Shown piece by piece: positions 33,465 to 63,678 of a DNA stretch of 64,000 bases. The position numbers were made by a program, and so were the translations under genes. The notes under the pieces were generated by a model that had not been told where the DNA came from, did not search any database, and saw only the letters and a program-made list of their open reading frames with translations. The stretch spans positions 3,038,001-3,102,000 of the forward strand of contig NZ_CP048833.1 in assembly GCF_012971725.1 (NCBI RefSeq), in the 5' to 3' direction. The stretch's first letter is position 1. Every line of letters starts with the position of its first letter. The DNA is from Pseudomonas multiresinivorans. Its GTDB lineage: Bacteria; Pseudomonadota; Gammaproteobacteria; Pseudomonadales; Pseudomonadaceae.

Positions 33465-34451
33465 ATGCCTACCTCCACTCTGTTCGATATCGCTTCCCTG
33501 GTTGAAGCGCGCAGCGGCCTGCCGTTGCTGGTGCAGGCGCGCGGCGAGGGTATCGGCCTGCTCGATGCTCTGGCCGAACTGCGCCCGCTGGTTGAAGAGC
33601 GCCTGCCGGTGTGCGCCGGCATTCTCTTCCGTGGTTTCCAGGTCGGTGCGGCGGAGCGCTTCCGCGAGTTCGCCGCCGGCTTCGGCCATCCGCTGCTCAA
33701 CTATGAATTCGGCTCCACACCGCGCAGCAACGTCACCAGCGGCGTGTACACCTCCACCGAATACCCGCCGCACCAGCACATCCCGCTGCACAACGAGCAG
33801 GCCTACACCCGCGAGTGGCCGATGAAGATCTGGTTCTACTGCGTGCAGGCCGCGCAGAGCGGCGGCGAAACCCCTATCGCCGACAGCCGCGAAATCTACC
33901 GCCGGGTGGATGAAGGCATCCGCCGCCGCTTCACCGAGCGCGGGCTGATGTACACGCGCAACTTCGGCAACGGCCTGGACGTGGCCTGGGAGCAGGTCTT
34001 CAACAGCGACGACCCGGCCGTGGTCGAGGCCTATTGCAGGGCTCACAAGATCGGCTGGGAGTGGAAGGAAGACGGCGAGCTGCGAACCCGCCAGGTCTGC
34101 CAGGCGGTCGCGCAGCACCCGGTGACCCGTGACTGGGTCTGGTTCAACCAGGCACACCTGTTCCACGTCTCCAACCTGCCACCGGAAGTGCGCGAGAGCC
34201 TGCTGGAAATCGTCGACGAGGAAGACCTGCCGCGCAACGTCTACTACGGCGACGGCAGCCCCATCGAGCCCTCCGTACTCGACGAAGTCCGCGGCGTGCT
34301 GGAGGAGGCCAAGGTGAGCTTCCCCTGGTACAGCGGTGACGTGCTGATGCTCGACAACATGCTGGCGGCGCATGCGCGCTCGCCGTTCAGCGGGCCGCGC
34401 AAGGTAGTGGTGGCGATGGCGCAAGGGCATGGGGCGGATGCACAAGCCTGA
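33465..34451 (+). CDS. SyrP-like Fe(II)/2-oxoglutarate dioxygenase (probable aspartyl beta-hydroxylase)
   Basis: A 328-residue TauD/TfdA-fold enzyme with the iron facial triad His109 and Glu111 (LHNEQAYTREWP) and distal His303 (DNMLAAHARSPF), plus Arg312 (GPRKVVVAM) for 2-oxoglutarate. Related proteins (SyrP and siderophore hydroxylases) hydroxylate the beta carbon of aspartate tethered to an NRPS carrier domain. NRPS1 contains an Asp-activating module, so beta-hydroxyaspartate is the likely product, giving a bidentate iron ligand. No extra interface domain is present in the Asp module. The enzyme is free-standing and 22 bp downstream of the thioesterase gene. The residue it acts on is inferred. 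Confidence 0.88.
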   Translation: MPTSTLFDIASLVEARSGLPLLVQARGEGIGLLDALAELRPLVEERLPVCAGILFRGFQVGAAERFREFAAGFGHPLLNYEFGSTPRSNVTSGVYTSTEYPPHQHIPLHNEQAYTREWPMKIWFYCVQAAQSGGETPIADSREIYRRVDEGIRRRFTERGLMYTRNFGNGLDVAWEQVFNSDDPAVVEAYCRAHKIGWEWKEDGELRTRQVCQAVAQHPVTRDWVWFNQAHLFHVSNLPPEVRESLLEIVDEEDLPRNVYYGDGSPIEPSVLDEVRGVLEEAKVSFPWYSGDVLMLDNMLAAHARSPFSGPRKVVVAMAQGHGADAQA

Positions 34452-34462
34452 ACACCGCACGG

Positions 34463-34645
34463 ATAGCTCCCTCTCCCCGAAGGAAGAGAGGAGGGCTCGG
34501 AGTCGTCAGAAGTACGCCGGACCTATCAGCCGGCACAGATAGCTCCCTCTCCCTTCAGGGAGAGGGCGGGGGAGAGGGCAGCGCCCAGCTCCGGAGTGGT
34601 CGGAAGCACCCTCTCCCTAACCCTCTCCCTGAAGGGAGAGGGAAC
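34463..34645. repeat. Cluster of CCCTCTCCC hairpin repeats between the dioxygenase and NRPS1 genes
   Basis: The 297-bp gap 34452-34748 holds no gene but at least three repeat units. One is an imperfect stem near 34468-34495. Perfect stems CCCTCTCCC-TTCA-GGGAGAGGG lie at 34545-34566 and CCCTCTCCC-TGAA-GGGAGAGGG at 34621-34642. The last is identical to a unit at 29533. Such stacked hairpins may lower transcription into the NRPS genes or stabilise upstream mRNA. Confidence 0.82.
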
Positions 34646-34748
34646 AGTTCGGAGTACCGGGAAAGCCCATGCCAAGCAGGGGCCTCGGTAAGTCCCAAGA
34701 ATTCCCTCCGGCAGGCCCCACACGCCCGCCGCCAGAACAGGTGATGTC

Positions 34749-55389
<20,641 letters not shown>

Positions 55390-55393
<4 letters not shown>

Positions 55394-56364
55394 ACGCATT
55401 GATGACAGAGGTCGGCATGCTGCACCCGGAGATTTCCGCGTTTCTCGATATGGTCGACGAGGGCCGCCGCAGCGGTCGCCCGGCGCTGCATGAACTGCCG
55501 GTAGGGCAGGCGCGGGAGGACTTCGAAGCCTCGTCCGAGTCGCTCAAGGCCGGAGCGCCGTCGATGCCCGTGGAGGCATTGCGGATTCCTGTGCGGGATG
55601 GCCGCGAACTGCCCGCACGGCTGTATCGGCCCGCTTTCACCGGAAACGGAATGGGCGACGCGGCGATCCTGTATTTCCACGGCGGCGGCTACACGGTCGG
55701 TAGTCTGGATTCCCACGACGGCCTGTGCCGGTTGCTGGCGAAACACTGCGATTGCTCGGTGATTTCGCTGGGCTACCGACTGGCACCGGAGGCGCCTTTC
55801 CCGGCGGCTACCCACGACGCCCGCGATGCCTGGAACTGGCTGCTGGCTTCTGCCGCCAGCCTCGCCCTGAACCCGCGCCGCGTGGCGGTGGGCGGCGACA
55901 GCGCCGGCGCCACCCTGGCCACGGTGCTCTGCGCCGAACTGGCGGGCGAGGGCGTCGAGCAGCCCTGCGCCCAGTTGCTGTTCTATCCCGCTGCGGATGC
56001 CAGCAAGCGCAGCGAATCCCAGGAGTTGTTCGCCGAAGGTTATCTGCTGGAAACGGCCAGCCTGGACTGGTTCTACGAGCAGTACGTGCCCGATGCTGCG
56101 CAGCGCCGCGATTGGCGTTGCTCGCCGTTGCAGGCGGGCGCGGCCCTGCAAGGCAGCGCCCCGGCGCTGCTGTTCGCCGCGGAGTTCGATCCGTTGCTGG
56201 ACGAAGGCCTGGCCTACGCCCATACGCTGGTAGCGCAGGGCGTGGAGGTGGAAGCCGAGCGCTGCTGCGGCATGACCCATGACTTTCTGCGGATGGGCAA
56301 CCTGGTGCCGGAAGTTGACGGGTATTACCGGCGGGTGGCGGAGTTTCTTGCCGCTCGCTGGTGA
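55390..56364 (+). CDS. Alpha/beta hydrolase (HSL family esterase/lipase) of the NRPS operon
   Basis: A 324-residue hormone-sensitive-lipase-type hydrolase: oxyanion-hole motif HGGGY (from residue 97), nucleophile Ser171 in GDSAGA, the acid in AAEFDPLLDEG and a C-terminal His in GMTHDFLRM. The ATG at 55390 overlaps the NRPS2 stop as ATGA, so it is translationally coupled to the megasynthase. Possible roles are hydrolysis of the thioester-bound product, removal of the FAAL-attached acyl chain, or esterolysis of the imported ferric siderophore. HSL-type enzymes normally act on small esters. The choice among these is inference. Confidence 0.88.
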
Positions 56365-56372
56365 GCTTCCCT

Positions 56373-56456
56373 GTAGGAGCGAGCTTGCTCGCGAACCCTC
56401 CGCCGCCCGAGCCGGGATATCGGCAGAGTGCGGTTCGCGAGCAAGCTCGCTCCTAC
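56373..56456. repeat. REPIN 4
   Basis: The same GTAGGAGCGAGC/GCTCGCTCCTAC inverted pair with a spacer of about 44 bp. It lies between the convergent hydrolase and substrate-binding-protein genes and may act as a terminator-like hairpin. Confidence 0.93.
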
Positions 56457-56473
56457 GAAGAGCACGGGGCTGG

Positions 56474-57535
56474 CTATTGGAGTGCCGCCACTGGCTGCGA
56501 AGCCAAGTCGCGGCTGGCGGCGTCCTGCAGCGCCGGGCTGGCCCAGTCGGCGGCTTTGAATTCACGGCGGATCAGGCCGTAGTTCTTGGCTGCCGTGATG
56601 GACGCATCCAGGCGCCCGAGGAAATCGACGTCCAGCTTCGGTGACAGGACTTCCGCCAGCGGCCGGCCCTGGAATTCGCTCTTGAAGATCACCGTCGGGT
56701 AGCCGGCCTGCTGCGATACCAGGTCGATGAACGCATCACGGTTGCCTTCTGTGCTGGCCCACTGCACTGCTTGCAGCTGCACCTTGAGCAGGCGTTCGGT
56801 GATGTCCGGATGAGCGTCGACGAACTCGCCGTTGCCCACCAGCAGCGCTTGCAGGGTGCCGGCGCCACCGAGGTCGTGGGTGCTCAGCGGGATTTCCGCC
56901 AGGCCCTTGTCGCGCAGCGCGAACAGGCCGGCAAGACCCCAGGTGGCGTCGATCTGTTTGGCCGCCAGGGCGGCGAGGGCGGCGCTGAAGTCGAGGTTGA
57001 TCACCTTCAGGTCCTTCTCGGATAGCCCGGCGCTGGCCAGGGCGTTGTCGAACGACAGCTGGCTGGCGGTGCCACGGAAGATTCCCACGCGTTTGCCCTT
57101 GAGGTCGGCCAGGGTCTTGATCCCCGAACCCGGCTGCACGCCCAGATAATGGTTGACGCCGCGCGCGGTGGCGGCCAGCACGCGGCTATCCAGCCCGCTG
57201 GACTTGCCGATGATCGCCGCCAGATCGCCCAAGTAGGCGAAGTCCACTTGGCCATTGGCGAAGGCTTCGTTGACCACCGGGCCCGCGCCCTTGAAGAAGC
57301 TCCACTTGATCTGGATGCCGTCGGCAGCGAATTCCTTTTCCAGGAGTTGGCGGGTGTAGAGGACGTCCACCACGCCTCCGCCGGAATGGTTCTGCCCGGC
57401 GCTGACGTCCGGCACGGCGATGCGGATTTCCTTCACCGGGTCGGCGGCCTGGGTCACCAGTGGATAGGCGCCGAGCAGGCCGGCCAGCACTGGCGCAGCG
57501 AAAAGGGAGAGCAATTGATCAGTGAGGGCCTTCAT
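56474..57535 (-). CDS. atsR: Sulfate-ester/sulfonate ABC transporter substrate-binding protein (AtsR-like)
   Basis: Starting at ATG 57535, the protein has 353 residues and a signal peptide (ALTDQLLSLFAAPVLAGLLGAYPLVTQA-ADP). AGGAGG lies upstream. An earlier ATG at 57628 would add 31 residues before the signal, so I reject it. The mature part is a type 2 periplasmic binding protein of the SsuA/TauA/NMT1 class: ADPVKEIRIAVPDVSAGQNHSGGG, FANGQVDFAYLGDLAAIIG, LADLKGKRVGIFRGTASQLSFDNAL. It captures the substrate for the divergent permease/ATPase pair, and the nearby arylsulfatase suggests aryl sulfate esters. The symbol follows the P. putida/P. aeruginosa ats genes as I remember them. Confidence 0.82.
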   Translation of the reverse strand: MKALTDQLLSLFAAPVLAGLLGAYPLVTQAADPVKEIRIAVPDVSAGQNHSGGGVVDVLYTRQLLEKEFAADGIQIKWSFFKGAGPVVNEAFANGQVDFAYLGDLAAIIGKSSGLDSRVLAATARGVNHYLGVQPGSGIKTLADLKGKRVGIFRGTASQLSFDNALASAGLSEKDLKVINLDFSAALAALAAKQIDATWGLAGLFALRDKGLAEIPLSTHDLGGAGTLQALLVGNGEFVDAHPDITERLLKVQLQAVQWASTEGNRDAFIDLVSQQAGYPTVIFKSEFQGRPLAEVLSPKLDVDFLGRLDASITAAKNYGLIRREFKAADWASPALQDAASRDLASQPVAALQ

Positions 57536-57792
57536 GGCGCCTGCCTCCTGCAGTGGGGGAGCGCATGTGGCTCCGGCGCCTGCACTTAAGGCATGGGGCT
57601 TTCCATCAACAAAATAATAAAAAGACATTTTTTAGTAATTTTTCGAGCTAAGCGAACAACCACAGGGCTTCGCCGGCAGATGCCCTGGCGGCATAAAAAA
57701 TATTCGCCGAATGCATTGGATGAGTGCCGGGGGCTTCCCTTAAATGGCCTGAGTTAGCTCATTAATGCATTTAAAATACTATTAATATTCCA
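57536..57792. promoter_or_regulatory. AT-rich divergent control region of the ats genes
   Basis: The 257-bp region between atsR and atsB is unusually AT-rich and contains ATAAAAAGACATTTTTTAGT and TTTAAAATACTATTAATATT. In pseudomonads such genes are induced by sulfate starvation through CysB-type LysR regulators, which bind AT-rich sequence. I can assign no single site with confidence. Confidence 0.5.
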
Positions 57793-59409
57793 ATGAAGAA
57801 TATATCGAAGCCCTATCGCCTTGCTCTTCCCCCGCCGCGCCTGGGGTTCTCGCGGCCGTCCTGGCACTGGCTCCAGGCCGGCTTGCCGTGGTTGTTGCCG
57901 CTGACCCTAGGCGTCCTCTGGTGGATCGCCAGCCATCGCCACTGGATGTCCGCGCAGATTCTGCCGACACCGGAACTGGTCCTCCAGGCCGGCCGCGAGC
58001 TGCTCGCCGGCGAGCTGTGGCAGCAGTTGGGCGTCAGCCTCAAGCGCCTCGCCTGGGGTCTGCTGGCTGGCATTTTCAGCGGGCTCGCACTGGGCGCCTG
58101 GCTCGGCTTCAGCCGCCTTGCCGAGCGCCTGGTGCTGCCCACCTTCAGTGCCCTGGCGCAGGTCCCGACCCTGGCCTGGATTCCGTTGTTCATGCTGTTC
58201 TTCGGCATTGGCGAGTTGCTCAAGCTGGTGGTGCTGATCAAGGCCATTATCGTGCCGGTGACGCTGCACACCCTCGTCGGCGTGCGCGATGCCCAGCCGC
58301 GCCTGCGCGAGGCCGCCGCCGTGCTGCGCCTGCCGCGCCACCTGCTGCTGTGGCGGTTGATCCTGCCGGCGGCGCTTCCCGCGTTCCTTACCGGTGTGCG
58401 CCTGGCGCTGGCGCAAGGCTGGACCTCACTGCTGGCCGTAGAGCTGCTGGCTTCCAGCGAAGGCATCGGCTACCTGATGGTGCAGGCGCGGCAGCTGTTC
58501 ATGCTCGACATCGTGTTCGTCTGCATCCTGGTCATCGGTCTGGTCGGCGCGGCGATGGACAGAGGTATCCAGGCCCTGGACCGGCGCCTGGTGCACTGGC
58601 CGCAGCAGGCCGCCGGGGAGCTCCGCCGGGGAGCGCTCCGTCGCAGCGGCGCAGGGCAGGGGTGGCAATTTCTGCAGCCGTGGCTGTTGCCGCTTGGCCT
58701 GCTGGCTATCTGGCAAGCAGCGAGCGCGGGGCAGTGGGTCGATCCGGCGATCCTCGCCAGCCCCGCGGCGGTGGCCGTCGCGCTGTGGGATGGGCTGCTG
58801 GACAACAGCCTGACCACTGCACTGTTCGCCAGCCTGCAACGCACGCTCGCCGGATTGCTGCTGGGTGGCTCGCTGGGCTTCCTGTTCGGCCTCGGGCTTG
58901 GCCTGTGGCGCCCGGCGGAGCGGCTGCTCGGCCCGTCCTTCGCGGCGCTGCGGCAAGTGGCAATCTTCGCCTGGGTGCCGCTGCTCACCGCCTGGTTCGG
59001 GCTGGGCGAGCTGGCCAAGGTGGTGTTCGTCGGCCTGGCCGCGTTCTTTCCGCTGCTGCTGGCGACCCAGCGCGGCATCGCCAGCCTGCCGGCGCAACTG
59101 ACCGAGGCGGCCATCGCGCTGCGCCTGTCGCCCTGGCAACGGCTGCGCCGACTGGTGCTGCCCGGCGCCGCGCCTTCGGTGTTCGCCGGGGTGCGCCTGG
59201 CGCTGATCTACGCCTGGCTCGGCACCATCGGCGCCGAGTACTTCATGCCCTCGGACGGCGGTATCGGCAGCCTGATGATCGGCGCGCAACAACTCTTCCG
59301 CATGGACCTGGTCGGCGCCGGCATGTTGCTGGTGGGCCTGACCGGAGCTCTGCTGGCTGCCGTCGGCCAGCGCATCGAAGCGCGGGTGACGCGCTGGAGA
59401 CACGCATGA
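57793..59409 (+). CDS. atsB: Fused tandem ABC permease for sulfate esters (AtsB-like)
   Basis: A 538-residue protein with two SsuC/TauC-like permease halves joined end to end. Each has a leading helix and an EAA-type loop that contacts the ATPase: REAAAVLRLPRHLLLWRLILPAALPAFLTGVRLAL and TEAAIALRLSPWQRLRRLVLPGAAPSVFAGVRLAL. Typical homologues have about 260 residues and act as homodimers; here one chain supplies both halves. No recognisable Shine-Dalgarno sequence precedes the ATG (ATTAATATTCCA), so the mRNA may be leaderless or the site very weak. The stop overlaps the atsC start (ATGA). It imports the substrate that AtsR binds. Confidence 0.88.
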   Translation: MKNISKPYRLALPPPRLGFSRPSWHWLQAGLPWLLPLTLGVLWWIASHRHWMSAQILPTPELVLQAGRELLAGELWQQLGVSLKRLAWGLLAGIFSGLALGAWLGFSRLAERLVLPTFSALAQVPTLAWIPLFMLFFGIGELLKLVVLIKAIIVPVTLHTLVGVRDAQPRLREAAAVLRLPRHLLLWRLILPAALPAFLTGVRLALAQGWTSLLAVELLASSEGIGYLMVQARQLFMLDIVFVCILVIGLVGAAMDRGIQALDRRLVHWPQQAAGELRRGALRRSGAGQGWQFLQPWLLPLGLLAIWQAASAGQWVDPAILASPAAVAVALWDGLLDNSLTTALFASLQRTLAGLLLGGSLGFLFGLGLGLWRPAERLLGPSFAALRQVAIFAWVPLLTAWFGLGELAKVVFVGLAAFFPLLLATQRGIASLPAQLTEAAIALRLSPWQRLRRLVLPGAAPSVFAGVRLALIYAWLGTIGAEYFMPSDGGIGSLMIGAQQLFRMDLVGAGMLLVGLTGALLAAVGQRIEARVTRWRHA

Positions 59410-60233
59410 ACGCATTCGCTTCCCCGGCCCTGGTGAGCTTTCGCCAGGTCGCCAAGAGCTTCCCCGTGGACGGCCGCGAGCTGCAGGCCATCGAGCGCTT
59501 CGACCTGGAGATCGCCCACGGCGAGTTCATCGCCATCGTCGGTGCCAGCGGTTGCGGCAAGTCCACCTTGCTGCGCCTGCTGGTGGGGCTCGACCGCGAG
59601 TTCCAGGGCGAGATCCGCATCGACGGCACACCCATCGATGGCATCGGCGGGGAGCGCGGCATCGTGTTCCAGGAGCACCGTCTGTTCCCCTGGCTGACCG
59701 TGGAGCAGAACGTCGCCCTCGGTCTGGTCAACGAACCGCTGAGCGAGACCGGCAAGGCTGCCAGGGTCGCCGATTATCTCCAGCTGGTGGGCCTGACGGC
59801 CTTCGCTCGAGCCTACCCGCACCAACTCTCCGGCGGCATGGCGCAGCGCGTGGCCATCGCTCGCGGGCTGGTGGCCAGCCCGCGCATCCTGCTGCTGGAT
59901 GAGCCATTCGGCGCCCTGGATGCGCTGACTCGCCAGCAACTGCAGGAGGAACTGCAGCGTATTCGCCAGCGCGAACGCATCACCACTGTGCTGGTGACCC
60001 ACGACGTGGAAGAGGCGCTGTTCCTCGCCGACCGCGTGGTGGTGATGGCTCCGCGGCCGGGGCGGATCAAGCGCATCGTCGAGGTGCCGCTGGAGCACCC
60101 GCGCGAGCGCGGCGGCTACGACTTCCTGCGCCAGCGCGAGGCGCTGCTGCACGAGCTGACGGGAGAGGGCGACTACGTCGCGCCGCAGCTCAAGCGGGTG
60201 GAAGACCTGCCGTTCGAGTTCATTGCCTGCTGA
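59406..60233 (+). CDS. atsC: ABC transporter ATP-binding protein (AtsC/SsuB/TauB family)
   Basis: A 275-residue ABC ATPase with Walker A GASGCGKST (residues 46-54), the Q-loop VFQEHRLFPW, signature LSGGMAQRVAIARGL, Walker B ILLLDEPFGALD and the H-loop VTHDVEEAL. It belongs to the nitrate/sulfonate/taurine importer subfamily and powers the fused AtsB permease. The start at 59406 overlaps the permease stop by four bases. The longer in-frame reading is out of the permease context. REPIN 5 separates it from the sulfatase. Confidence 0.9.
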   Translation: MNAFASPALVSFRQVAKSFPVDGRELQAIERFDLEIAHGEFIAIVGASGCGKSTLLRLLVGLDREFQGEIRIDGTPIDGIGGERGIVFQEHRLFPWLTVEQNVALGLVNEPLSETGKAARVADYLQLVGLTAFARAYPHQLSGGMAQRVAIARGLVASPRILLLDEPFGALDALTRQQLQEELQRIRQRERITTVLVTHDVEEALFLADRVVVMAPRPGRIKRIVEVPLEHPRERGGYDFLRQREALLHELTGEGDYVAPQLKRVEDLPFEFIAC

Positions 60234-60250
60234 TCCAAACACCAAACCCT

Positions 60251-60316
60251 GTAGGAGCGAGCTTGCTCGCGAATCGCCCCGCAGCGGGGTTTCTTCGCGA
60301 GCAAGCTCGCTCCTAC
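60251..60316. repeat. REPIN 5, between atsC and atsA
   Basis: The inverted GTAGGAGCGAGC/GCTCGCTCCTAC pair with a short spacer containing GCCCCGCAGCGGGG, itself a small stem. It may attenuate transcription between transporter and sulfatase. Confidence 0.93.
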
Positions 60317-60320
60317 ATAG

Positions 60321-61955
<1,635 letters not shown>

Positions 61956-62118
61956 AGGTCGGCACCCCAGCGCCCTTTCCTGCCTGCGGTCTGGCGGGAG
62001 GGGGCGTTGAAACGCATACGGCACGAAAAGCCGGTAGCCGCCCGACTGCTCGGACTGACGGCGGCACCGGCATGCGCTTCGAGCCGGGCTGGTCACTTCG
62101 CTGCTGTATCTTGCTCGC

Positions 62119-62271
62119 TCATGCGGGCCCATCCTTGAGGCCGTCCTGGTGGGCGGCGGACAGGTGGGGTTCCTGCCGGCTGTCCTCCGGTTCGATGTCC
62201 ACCCATTCCTCCAGTGACTCCTCGCGGGTCACTTGCGGATCGGGGTCGGGGATATCCACGGGGTTTTTCAT
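62119..62271 (-). CDS. Small acidic hypothetical protein (50 residues)
   Basis: The frame reads MKNPVDIPDPDPQVTREESL... and continues to 50 residues, rich in Asp, Glu and Pro. GAGGTGAGC precedes the ATG, which lies two bases after the stop of the upstream gene at 62274, so the two probably form an operon. It falls below common length cut-offs. I recognise no domain. It could be a small soluble accessory protein; the evidence is its start context and operon position. Confidence 0.55.
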   Translation of the reverse strand: MKNPVDIPDPDPQVTREESLEEWVDIEPEDSRQEPHLSAAHQDGLKDGPA

Positions 62272-62273
62272 GC

Positions 62274-62651
62274 TCACCTCGCTTGCCGGGCCTGTTTGTC
62301 GGCAAGGGCGCGCAGGCGTACACCGGCCACCACCACCTTGCGCGGCCGGTGGGTCGGGTTGACGGGGACGAAGGTCTGCAACTCGATGCGCTTGAGGAAC
62401 CAGTCGACGTTGTCCTCGTCCAGCGGCCCTTCCACGGTCATCAGGTCGCGGCGGATGCGCTCCACCAGGTTGTTCAGCAGCACGGCGCTGGATTGCTCTT
62501 CCTGCTGGATGACCCGAGAGATGAGGCGCTTGCCCGCGGCATTGCGCAGGTTGATCAGCAGCGTACCGTCGGGCCTGGTGGCGAATTGGGGACGGTAGTC
62601 ACTGAACAGGTGGCTCAGGTGCTCGATGGCGGCATTGCGGCAACTGGACAT
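62274..62651 (-). CDS. Pseudomonas hypothetical protein (possible DUF3509 relative)
   Basis: A 125-residue soluble protein (MSSCRNAAIEHLSHLFSDYRPQFATRPDGTLLINLRNAAGKRLISRVIQQEEQ... IRRDLMTVEGPLDEDN). The layout resembles the small DUF3509 proteins of Pseudomonas: a short N-terminal helix, beta strands carrying a DGTLLINL segment, then an IRRDL helix. The match is by memory only. GGGAGGGA precedes the start. It is followed by a 50-residue acidic ORF. The function is unknown. Confidence 0.65.
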   Translation of the reverse strand: MSSCRNAAIEHLSHLFSDYRPQFATRPDGTLLINLRNAAGKRLISRVIQQEEQSSAVLLNNLVERIRRDLMTVEGPLDEDNVDWFLKRIELQTFVPVNPTHRPRKVVVAGVRLRALADKQARQAR

Positions 62652-63053
62652 GTCTTTCCCTCCCGGTGGTTGGCAGAGGCCGGAGCGCCGGCCTGAGCCA
62701 GGAACCTCGCATCAGCCATGCCAGGCCGGGGAAAGCTGTTTCATCCGCTTAACAGGTTGTTATTGCTGCAAATGCCCAGCGCATACTGGCCAATGGTCAT
62801 TTGCAGGATGCAAGAGCGCACCAGCAGGGGGCTGGAAAATGCACGGCCCGGCGCATCGCCCGCCCTTTAGCTCGGCACGCCTTCCGTCTGAAACCCGCAT
62901 CGATTTGAAGTGTGTATTCGGCCGCCAGTACCGCTTGCCATGGCTGGCGCTCCGCCCGCCATGGCCGGTGAGCCTTTGGTGCCTGGGCCAATCGCCAGCA
63001 TTTCTCTCAGGCGCTCGGGCAGGCAGGGTTCAGCCAGAGGAGAGGAGGTGGCC
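62652..63053. other. 402-bp divergent intergenic region
   Basis: No supported gene. It contains the promoters of the divergent genes at 62651 and 63054, which I could not resolve. It has an AT-richer patch near 62745-62780 (CTTAACAGGTTGTTATTGC) and repeated CCATGGCTGG/GCCATGGCCGG words near 62938-62964. Confidence 0.4.
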
Positions 63054-63284
63054 ATGACGCAGTTGCGACGCCTGGATGTGGAAGCGGTTCTCCACGAAGC
63101 CTATCCGCTGTTCGATTTCTCCTGCTTCCGGGAGGCAGGCGGCCGCTATTCGATCCGCTTCGGCAGCCAGTTGGCGGATATGCCCTGTGTCACCGTGGTC
63201 GGCATCCACGGCGATGAGTTGAGCAGCGCCGGACGCGTCCGCAGCCTGGGCCTGGAGCTGATCGACAGTTTCATCGATTCGTAG
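63054..63284 (+). CDS. Small hypothetical protein resembling DUF1652
   Basis: A 76-residue protein (MTQLRRLDVEAVLHEAYPLF...CVTVVGIHGDELSSAGRVRSLGLELIDSF). The start at 63054 has a strong AGAGGAGGTGG. A longer in-frame reading from 62910 adds low-complexity sequence and lacks a ribosome site. The helix-strand-helix outline and the GI-x-x-x-x-L-x-S motif recall DUF1652, a common family of small Pseudomonas proteins, but the match is loose. The function is unknown. Confidence 0.6.
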   Translation: MTQLRRLDVEAVLHEAYPLFDFSCFREAGGRYSIRFGSQLADMPCVTVVGIHGDELSSAGRVRSLGLELIDSFIDS

Positions 63285-63360
63285 CGGACGTCACGCCTGC
63301 TTGAGCATCGGGACCGGCGCGCGGTGGCGAGCGAGCGGGCCGCTGACCACCGCTCGGGCA

Positions 63361-63678
63361 TCAATGATGATTGCGGCTCAAGGCGCAGGCCGCAGCCAGC
63401 AGGCCTGCGGCTGCGGCCAGTATTGCCGCCGTCTGCCAGGGATGTTCGCCGGCATATTCGCTGCCGGCACGGATGGCCCGGCGACTGCGGTGGATCAGGT
63501 GTTCACTGGTCTCCCGGCTCTGGTCCACCAGATCGCGCAATTTCGCCTTGAACGCCGGGAGCTGGTCGGCCGTCAGGTCCCGGCCGCTGACCAGCAGGCT
63601 TTCCAGGTCATCGACCAGTGATTGCAGTTCCTGCACGCCGCTGGTGCGGCTGGAGGGGAACCATCGATAGCTGCCCAT
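63361..63678 (-). CDS. ElaB/YqjD-like membrane-anchored protein (DUF883 family)
   Basis: A 105-residue protein starting MGSYRWFPSSRTSGVQELQSLVDDLESLL, with AAGGAGACACC upstream; the longer frame to 63762 is unlikely. Residues about 15-75 are an amphipathic coiled-coil-like helix, followed by GEHPWQTAAILAAAAGLLAAACALSRNHH, a C-terminal membrane anchor with the family's EHPW-x-x motif. E. coli YqjD and ElaB bind ribosomes at the inner membrane in stationary phase. A similar role here is inferred from family resemblance. Confidence 0.82.
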   Translation of the reverse strand: MGSYRWFPSSRTSGVQELQSLVDDLESLLVSGRDLTADQLPAFKAKLRDLVDQSRETSEHLIHRSRRAIRAGSEYAGEHPWQTAAILAAAAGLLAAACALSRNHH

